A model generated the notes under the pieces. The model saw only the letters and a list, made by a program, of their open reading frames with translations, had not been told where the DNA came from and made no database searches. Made by a program: the position numbers and the translations under genes. A stretch of DNA of 64,000 bases from Capitella teleta. Lineage: Eukaryota; Annelida; Polychaeta; Capitellidae. Below, one piece after another: positions 60,901 to 64,000 of the stretch; the stretch's first letter is position 1; the number at the start of each line of letters is the position of its first letter. Location: the NCBI GenBank assembly GCA_000328365.1, contig KB308694.1, positions 23,444 through 87,443 of the forward strand, in the 5' to 3' direction.

Positions 60901-61508
60901 AACTCACCTAGTGTTGTGAGTCTGGCGCGGACGGAGAGCTCAGAGAGAGTGAACGAGCATTGGTAGTGGGCGTCATCATCGCGACTCAGTTGCGAGATCT
61001 GCAAATCGAAGCCATTGCCGTTGGACAGGGCGGAGTATCGTTCGTTGTCGGTCACTCGTTGGTCATTGAAGAACAGTGTGCGGTCAGTACCAGCGTCCGA
61101 GTACTGCCGCCATTCCGTGCTTCGTGATCCCAAGTCTTTTCCCTCGCACCTGAGGGTCACTGTTTCGCCGAGACGCGCCGACGTGTTGCTAGGGGCAACC
61201 ACCCATTGTTGACCTTGAACTTGGTGTACAAATTGAAATAATGTGACAGCGAATATAAGCCGCCACGAAATGCGTAGAGATTTTGTGAACACTTTGGTGG
61301 AAGTACTTGAGAAGGCACAGAGGGAAATGTTGCTGTTTGAACGTAAAGATTTGGCGGGAAGATTTAGACAGAGTTTGTGTCCGTTCACAAAGTGTGAACG
61401 ACATCGTTTTGATGTATGCATTTGTGACGTCTCGCTTCCGGTGGCGGCGGAGCTCATCGGGTTGCCATGACAGCGGATATCCATGGCAACGCGCTCCTCC
61501 TTTTTCAT
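36966..61508 (-). CDS. ed: Echinoid-type Ig/FN3 cell-adhesion receptor (17 coding exons)
   Basis: Seventeen exons join in phase into 1163 residues. Order: long N-terminus with signal peptide (hydrophobic core about 82-97); Ig1 (107-200, resembling the first domain of Kirre/Echinoid-like adhesion proteins); Ig2 to Ig7 (to about 791), each with two Cys, a core Trp and usually a DxGxYxC-like end; FN3 (792-882); a cysteine-bearing FN3-like domain (883-969); a transmembrane helix (about 978-1000); and a cytoplasmic tail. Seven Ig plus two FN3 plus a C-terminal EVVV matches Drosophila Echinoid, whose EIIV end binds PDZ proteins such as Bazooka/Par-3. Echinoid is a junctional homophilic adhesion molecule that also modulates EGFR, Notch and Hippo signalling. 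The tail here (about 155 residues) is shorter than the fly's and carries PPSY at 1101-1104. Nearly all introns are phase 1. Nephrin/SNS has more Ig and only one FN3; Kirrel has five Ig and none. Confidence 0.75.
37249..37419 (-). CDS. ed: Exon 16: Pro/Asn/Gly-rich tail with PPSY
   Basis: Acceptor CTTTTCTTCCAG, donor ATTCTT then GTGAGTGG; 171 bp. Four PNG/VNG repeats precede PPPPPSYDD, a PPxY ligand of the kind bound by WW domains. Confidence 0.75.
37710..37855 (-). CDS. ed: Exon 15: cytoplasmic tail
   Basis: Acceptor TTCTTTCAACAG, donor CAGAAG then GTCTGT; 146 bp, phase 2 in and phase 1 out. Polar Ser/Gln-rich sequence (QRMQPVLSPSSGMQNRNK), with no domain. Confidence 0.7.
37856..38309 (-). 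other. ed: Intron 14
   Basis: Contains two direct copies of the 13-base motif (38195, 38219); nothing else is seen. Confidence 0.6.
38310..38334 (-). CDS. ed: Exon 14: 25-bp microexon
   Basis: Acceptor TTTTCTATTCGCAG and donor GCAAA then GTAAGTTC frame 25 bp encoding KEYEKAEA. Phase 1 in and phase 2 out, and it is the only bridge that keeps exons 13 and 15 in frame. Confidence 0.7.
38530..38646 (-). CDS. ed: Exon 13: transmembrane helix
   Basis: Acceptor CTCTGTGTTGCAG, donor CCAAAA then GTACGTG; 117 bp. VEEDLP, then about 23 hydrophobic residues (TIIIVACVCGGIVVILSIVL), then the stop-transfer CCRRYQAK. Confidence 0.85.
39245..39285 (+). promoter_or_regulatory. Promoter-like cluster inside intron 12
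   Basis: E-box CACGTG (39245-39250), CCAATCA (39252-39258) and TATAAAA (39279-39285) occur in promoter order on the strand opposite the host gene. Confidence 0.4.
39430..39675 (+). CDS. Possible small nested gene, 81 codons
   Basis: First long frame after the promoter-like cluster, about 115 bp past a start expected near 39315. It begins MNQSEIRADVRSLIHAWGLK and ends VYFSVI. No signal peptide and no recognised domain. The latter half is less protein-like, so it may be chance or a first exon. Confidence 0.2.
   Translation: MNQSEIRADVRSLIHAWGLKSECANTPLQITCVFLSFRMACHLHKIRIPSERASRKNAKARLQVMKSTQNKTFISVYFSVI
44803..45063 (-). CDS. ed: Exon 12: cysteine-bearing FN3-like domain
   Basis: Acceptor GGCTTTTGCAG, donor TTCATTG then GTGAGTGG; 261 bp. 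Starts AFAIDPPMEVYYDV like an FN3 A-strand. It has four cysteines (NLCARV, VECADP, ALCLIR, EVCSEQ) that FN3 domains normally lack. By position it corresponds to the second FN3 of Echinoid. Confidence 0.75.
45179..45274 (-). CDS. ed: Exon 11: second half of FN3-1
   Basis: Acceptor CTTATTTAG, donor ACATCTG then GTAGGC; 96 bp. NLMPSTNYTFFIYGLNQLGD matches the L-P-T-Y-F and N-x-x-G-x-G signature of the FN3 E to G strands. Confidence 0.8.
45329..45505 (-). CDS. ed: Exon 10: first half of FN3-1
   Basis: Acceptor CTCTTTCGCAG, donor TTTCAA then GTAGGC; 177 bp. VPEAPYNLSVVSSTWESVQL with WEAGFNGGYPQTFKIKYQ is a typical FN3 start with the core Trp. Confidence 0.8.
45638..45934 (-). CDS. ed: Exon 9: Ig7
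   Basis: Acceptor AATTTTCTCGCAG, donor TGCAAA then GTGAGTAATC; 297 bp. A complete I-set-like domain: ATLVCESHAVPTPTFMWY, then EHDLGDYRCAASN. Confidence 0.85.
45996..46118 (-). CDS. ed: Exon 8: second half of Ig6
   Basis: Acceptor CGTATTCTCAG; donor GCACT then GTGAGTATAATC; 123 bp, containing RKEDAGNYTCVAGNG. A second acceptor (GGAATTAG, exon from 46094) would drop eight residues, also in frame, and gives more usual Ig spacing; which is used cannot be told here. Confidence 0.7.
46173..46397 (-). CDS. ed: Exon 7: first half of Ig6
   Basis: Acceptor CATGTTTTCAG, donor TTCAGAG then GTGTTTCAG; 225 bp. PQWLLALPTKRT, then GLTCRVRGRPVPQLTWYKNG. Confidence 0.8.
46398..48389 (-). other. ed: Intron 6, 2.0 kb
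   Basis: No exon or repeat recognised beyond two motif copies near 46421-46490 and chance frames. Confidence 0.6.
48390..48650 (-). CDS. ed: Exon 6: Ig5
   Basis: Acceptor TCTGTTTGACAG, donor GTCAGCG then GTGAGTG; 261 bp. PASLRCSVDVAGVPSADLVW, then SDNGDYVCTPANSMGDG. Confidence 0.85.
48651..49600 (-). other. ed: Intron 5
   Basis: Contains a (GA)n run at 48868-48896 followed by a G run to 48902. Nothing else is recognised. Confidence 0.6.
48868..48902. repeat. (GA)n and G run
   Basis: About 14 GA dinucleotides followed by G. Confidence 0.95.
49601..49906 (-). CDS. ed: Exon 5: Ig4
   Basis: Acceptor TTCTTTTCAG, donor TTTTGT then GTGAGTTC; 306 bp. The start APLLSPSFNAGVITG precedes the first ATG in frame. 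SLNVTCSVDANP, ADIVWKK and HAGEYTCEASN mark the fold. Confidence 0.85.
49964..50077 (-). CDS. ed: Exon 4: second half of Ig3
   Basis: 114 bp without an ATG. Acceptor ATTGACAG, donor GTGCAAT then GTGAGTTG. SGFTYLITEIRPSNAGAYTC, then TASNHAET, completes the Ig domain begun in exon 3. Confidence 0.8.
50081..50108. repeat. Tandem 8-mer at an acceptor
   Basis: Three copies of AATCATTC immediately upstream (on the coding strand) of the acceptor of exon 4, where a pyrimidine tract would be expected. Confidence 0.85.
50109..51222 (-). other. ed: Intron 3
   Basis: Nothing recognised. Confidence 0.5.
51223..51363 (-). CDS. ed: Exon 3: first half of Ig3
   Basis: Acceptor TTTCTTGCAG, donor CTAG then GTACGT; 141 bp. 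APIVDFGDFNPLVVLDRDDV, then TLTCNVDAYP and NNVIWKK. Confidence 0.8.
51364..52962 (-). other. ed: Intron 2, 1.6 kb
   Basis: Only chance frames; the 117-codon plus-strand frame at 51763 has no recognisable feature. Confidence 0.5.
52963..53268 (-). CDS. ed: Exon 2: Ig2
   Basis: Acceptor CCCTTTGCAG, donor TCATGT then GTGAGTGAC; 306 bp. PPERPSISLNQSTSD, LFECSSNGGNPTPNFRWS and DDHAATFGCDVENEA. Phe replaces the usual Tyr before the second Cys. Confidence 0.85.
53269..60907 (-). other. ed: Intron 1 (first between coding exons), 7.6 kb
   Basis: No exon, RNA gene or mobile-element core recognised on either strand. Long first introns often hold enhancers, but no specific site can be supported. Confidence 0.5.
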
Positions 61509-61532
61509 TCTGTCAAGGTTGCCGCGTTGAAT
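60908..61532 (-). CDS. ed: First coding exon: signal peptide and Ig1
   Basis: An acceptor with a T-rich tract (TTTTCTCACGCAG) starts the exon at 61532, with about 24 untranslated bases before ATG at 61508. A second ATG at 61484 has the better context (GCCATGG). The signal core SWRLIFAVTLFQFVHQVQG begins only about 80 residues in. Ig1 follows: TVTLRCEGKDLGS, STEWRQ, RDDDAHYQCSF. Donor CACTAG then GTGAGTT at 60907. The open frame left of the acceptor is poly-T derived and not coding. Confidence 0.75.
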
Positions 61533-62871
61533 CTGCGTGAGAAAAAAAAATAATAATAATAAAAATATGAAAAAAATATGAAAATGAAGAAGAAAAGCTT
61601 TGATTGGAAGTGACAGCAAAATGCTGTTAATTCATTTGCCAAATAAGCTAAAAAAAGGCCACTTTTAAGAGAAAAATAGCTCAATCATCAATTACGAATT
61701 TTCCATAGCACACACTTGTCATCGTATTCCGCTCCCACAAGCCGCGCACTTACATTGAAATCTCGAGCAACATGAGAGTCACTTTTGCAGCCAATTTGAA
61801 AGCACATTTAAGGGTTCATAAAACGCCACATTGTTGCCATATGGTGACGATCATCATGTGGAGGTTTGCCTGCGAATTCGTTCTGCGTGAACCGGAGTGT
61901 CAACCCACAAGCACCGTGAATTGATTGAATGGCAACGACCCAGTACAAGCGACCGTAAAAAGCACAGCGTGAAATTATTGTAAGAGTAAAACTAAGTTAA
62001 CCTGAGCCGCGTTCAAAGAAGACTATTTTGCAGCGATTAACGTTGATCCAATGGCAGATTACGTCGTTATGCCGCTCAGGGAGCTATATTTAAAGGACGC
62101 TGGCCGCGTACACGCATGTGCTCTGTGGCTATGTAATATTATAGCACAAATTAATCAACACTAGACAACATGCGATTGAAACAATGAACGATATACTATT
62201 AATTTATGCTATAAATAATTATATATACACGTTTAGTTGTCACAGGAACCCAGCATGACTAAATGTATATTGCATCTGCAATCAAATGTGTTTGATCAAA
62301 ATCTTGCAATAGCATTTATTTCAATAATCACGATCAATAGACTAATGTGCATCATCATCAACCGAGACGCATTACACGCTAGTAACTACATTGAGTAACG
62401 GACAAAAAAGCATAATAATATTGAATGTAATTCATGTATTGTTACAGTACAATGGAAGCGATCTATATTCTATATCTGAACAGTGAACTTCTATTATTGA
62501 TAGAGATATAGCAATGTAACATGATAACAGGAACAGATACATTTGTGATATTGGTGTTTGACCAGCGGTCACTCGATGTAGCATTCACTAATGGGCATAA
62601 TGATTACGTGCGTTATGTCATTTAACATTTACAATTACAGGTGTGCATTGCATACAACACCAGAAACAGACATTTAAGTGACCCTTGATTAATACGAAGG
62701 CAAATTTCTTAATTTCATCTGTCAGAATGTCAGGCGGACATCTCGCCTAATCACACCCCTGGGACAGGCTCAATTTCATTCACATTCTGATTTCCTCGCC
62801 AATCATAGGCTCTAAGTCTAATTACGATATTAAACTTAAAGACGCAAATAATTATACCAGCGCCACCTTAC
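61533..62871 (-). other. ed: Intron in the 5' untranslated region
   Basis: 1.3 kb with nothing recognised beyond a T-rich acceptor tract. Confidence 0.5.
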
Positions 62872-63030
62872 CTCATAACATGTGTTTCAATAATTACCGC
62901 AACACAACAAAATTGGATCCCTCTTAATCCGGGTAAAGGAAATCCAAGAATAGCGGGTACACTCCACACTGCACGGTGACCCTGGTAAGACTGAAGTCTC
63001 CAGCTGCTCTGTTTGAAGTTTTGAGCTAGC
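62872..63030 (-). other. ed: Untranslated first exon (inferred)
   Basis: Ends at a strong donor (TTATGAG then GTAAGGTGG). The right border is a guess from promoter spacing. Its only ATG near the end makes a two-codon upstream frame (ATG TTA TGA). Confidence 0.4.
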
Positions 63031-63063
63031 GAGAGAGAGAAACACACACTCAATCGCTCCTCT

Positions 63064-63105
63064 GGGGCGGGGCCAAGGCGCTTAATGCTCGCACTCAGCC
63101 AATCA
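63064..63105 (-). promoter_or_regulatory. Promoter elements: GC box and CCAAT box
   Basis: GGGGCGGGGCC (63064-63074) and CCAATCA (63099-63105) lie in a CpG-bearing block just upstream of the inferred first exon of the Echinoid-type gene. Both elements work in either orientation, so they may also serve the divergent gene at 63702. Confidence 0.5.
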
Positions 63106-63624
63106 GCGCTCGCATAGATAATGAGCACCTCATGAATATGTGAATATTAAATTAGCCGTAAAATTGAAGTTTTTCAGAGGTGAATGCGCTAATTGAGCGA
63201 TCGTGCACTTAAATTGATGGGTTGTTTTCCTTTTCATTCGCTGTGAGAATTATTTGTGGATGAAGCACAAATTCTCAGAGGTTTATGGCTCGAGGTTTAC
63301 GATTGCAAAGAAAATTAATGGATGCGTTAAAAGTTAAAACTAAATAAAAGTTAATCAAAACAATCTCCTCGTCCTGGACTACGTAGAGTCTAGCGAACGA
63401 AGAGAAGATTCACCAAATATAATACGCACGACGCTAAATTACAGATACATCATACATGTACTCTTCCGTAAGTGATGGGTTATTGATAAGACATGCTTAA
63501 TGAGAATAAACAAAGACGTTACAACTTTACATATCATGCTGGGGAAATCCTGAGTACTCAGAATCATACGCCATTTAAATTGAATCAATTGTACAAGTAA
63601 GAAGCCAGAAGGACAACGCGTGTT
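63106..63624. other. Intergenic stretch between divergent genes
   Basis: AT-rich, with no exon recognised. Confidence 0.5.
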
Positions 63625-63637
63625 GTTGCCTAGCGAC
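63625..63637 (+). promoter_or_regulatory. X-box-like RFX site
   Basis: GTTGCCTAGCGAC fits the ciliary-gene X-box pattern RYYNYY-N(1-3)-RRNRAC and lies 65 bp before the ATG at 63702, the usual distance. A 13-base loose pattern can occur by chance. Confidence 0.4.
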
Positions 63638-63701
63638 TACGCTCAAAACTACAAGTAACTTTACAAGAACACTTCTTAGAAGGACACGACAAAACTACAC
63701 A

Positions 63702-64000
63702 ATGGAGAGTGTTGTTATTGCGAAGGTAAACAAAGCTGTGATCAAGAGAACTTACCTGAAGGTGAAGCAGGCAATAGGTGAGATGAGTACCTGCTTCAGG
63801 TGTTCACCTGATTGATTGATGCCACCTAAATTGTCGCGACTTTGAAGCCACCAAAGAAACCGATGATTTTAGGGGACAAGAAGAGCGCATTTGATCACGC
63901 GTCGACACAGGTGCGGCTGATGGAGGCGTGCCGACGACAGGCCATGAAATGTCCTAAATCATCAGAGATTCTTAGGTGCTATTTGCTACGATTTATCCAT
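63702..64000 (+). CDS. 5' end of an unrecognised gene, runs off the window
   Basis: ATG at 63702 starts MESVVIAK. A donor (GCGAAG then GTAAAC at 63726) and an acceptor (GACTTTGAAG, exon from 63848) remove 109 bp in phase 0. The frame continues PPKKPMILGDKKSAFDHAST, then QVRLMEACRRQAMKCPKSSE, and stays open to the right edge. Without splicing, the first ATG frame reads about 37 codons, with another donor at 63777. The second exon looks coding. A family was not recognised. The X-box-like site upstream hints at a ciliary role, by inference only. The gene is head-to-head with the Echinoid-type gene. Confidence 0.4.

Noticed and set aside
1-64000. CRISPR arrays, bacterial operons, rRNA genes
   Set aside because: The window is an animal genome with spliced genes; nothing of the kind was seen.

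Overview
The window is eukaryotic and almost certainly from a marine invertebrate animal. It has large and very small spliceosomal introns with GT-AG borders, extracellular Ig/FN3 modules joined by phase-1 introns, a CR1-group LINE, foldback DNA elements and many simple repeats. The phylum cannot be fixed from the sequence. Most of the window is intron or intergenic DNA; real coding sequence is sparse and often lies in exons too short to stand out as open reading frames.

Layout. Positions 1-3065 hold a broken CR1-like LINE (plus strand), split by a TTAA-flanked foldback element and a second foldback-type repeat. From about 10.0 to 32.4 kb, I propose a plus-strand gene for a small secreted three-finger (Ly6/uPAR-type) protein. 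Its signal-peptide exon (10195-10258) is in phase with two Cys-rich exons at 31195-31320 and 32267-32433, which implies a 21-kb intron. An assembly gap (33361-33410) sits among simple repeats. At 34422-35572 (minus) is the last exon of an unrecognised gene of about 380 codons.

From 36.4 to 63.1 kb (minus) lies the main gene, an Echinoid-type cell-adhesion receptor. It can be assembled by hand from 17 coding exons plus one untranslated 5' exon: signal peptide, seven Ig domains, one FN3, one cysteine-bearing FN3-like domain, a transmembrane helix and a 155-residue tail. The tail carries a PPSY motif and ends in EVVV, like the EIIV PDZ ligand of Drosophila Echinoid. Every exon joins in phase, giving a 1163-residue open frame. 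Its promoter region (GC box, CCAAT box) is near 63.06-63.1 kb. Head-to-head with it, from 63.7 kb to the right edge, starts a plus-strand gene of unknown identity, with an RFX X-box-like site 65 bp before its ATG.

Functional picture. The Echinoid-type receptor is expected at cell junctions, where homologues touch Par-3/afadin and the Hippo pathway. The Ly6-type protein would be secreted or surface-bound. No functional link between neighbours is evident. Unusual features include two 54-bp introns that are stop-free and in frame, an obligatory 25-bp microexon after the membrane helix, and a dispersed 13-base motif (TGCGTTATGATTT) clustered from 35.4 to 46.5 kb, often right beside splice sites and twice inside the downstream reading frame.
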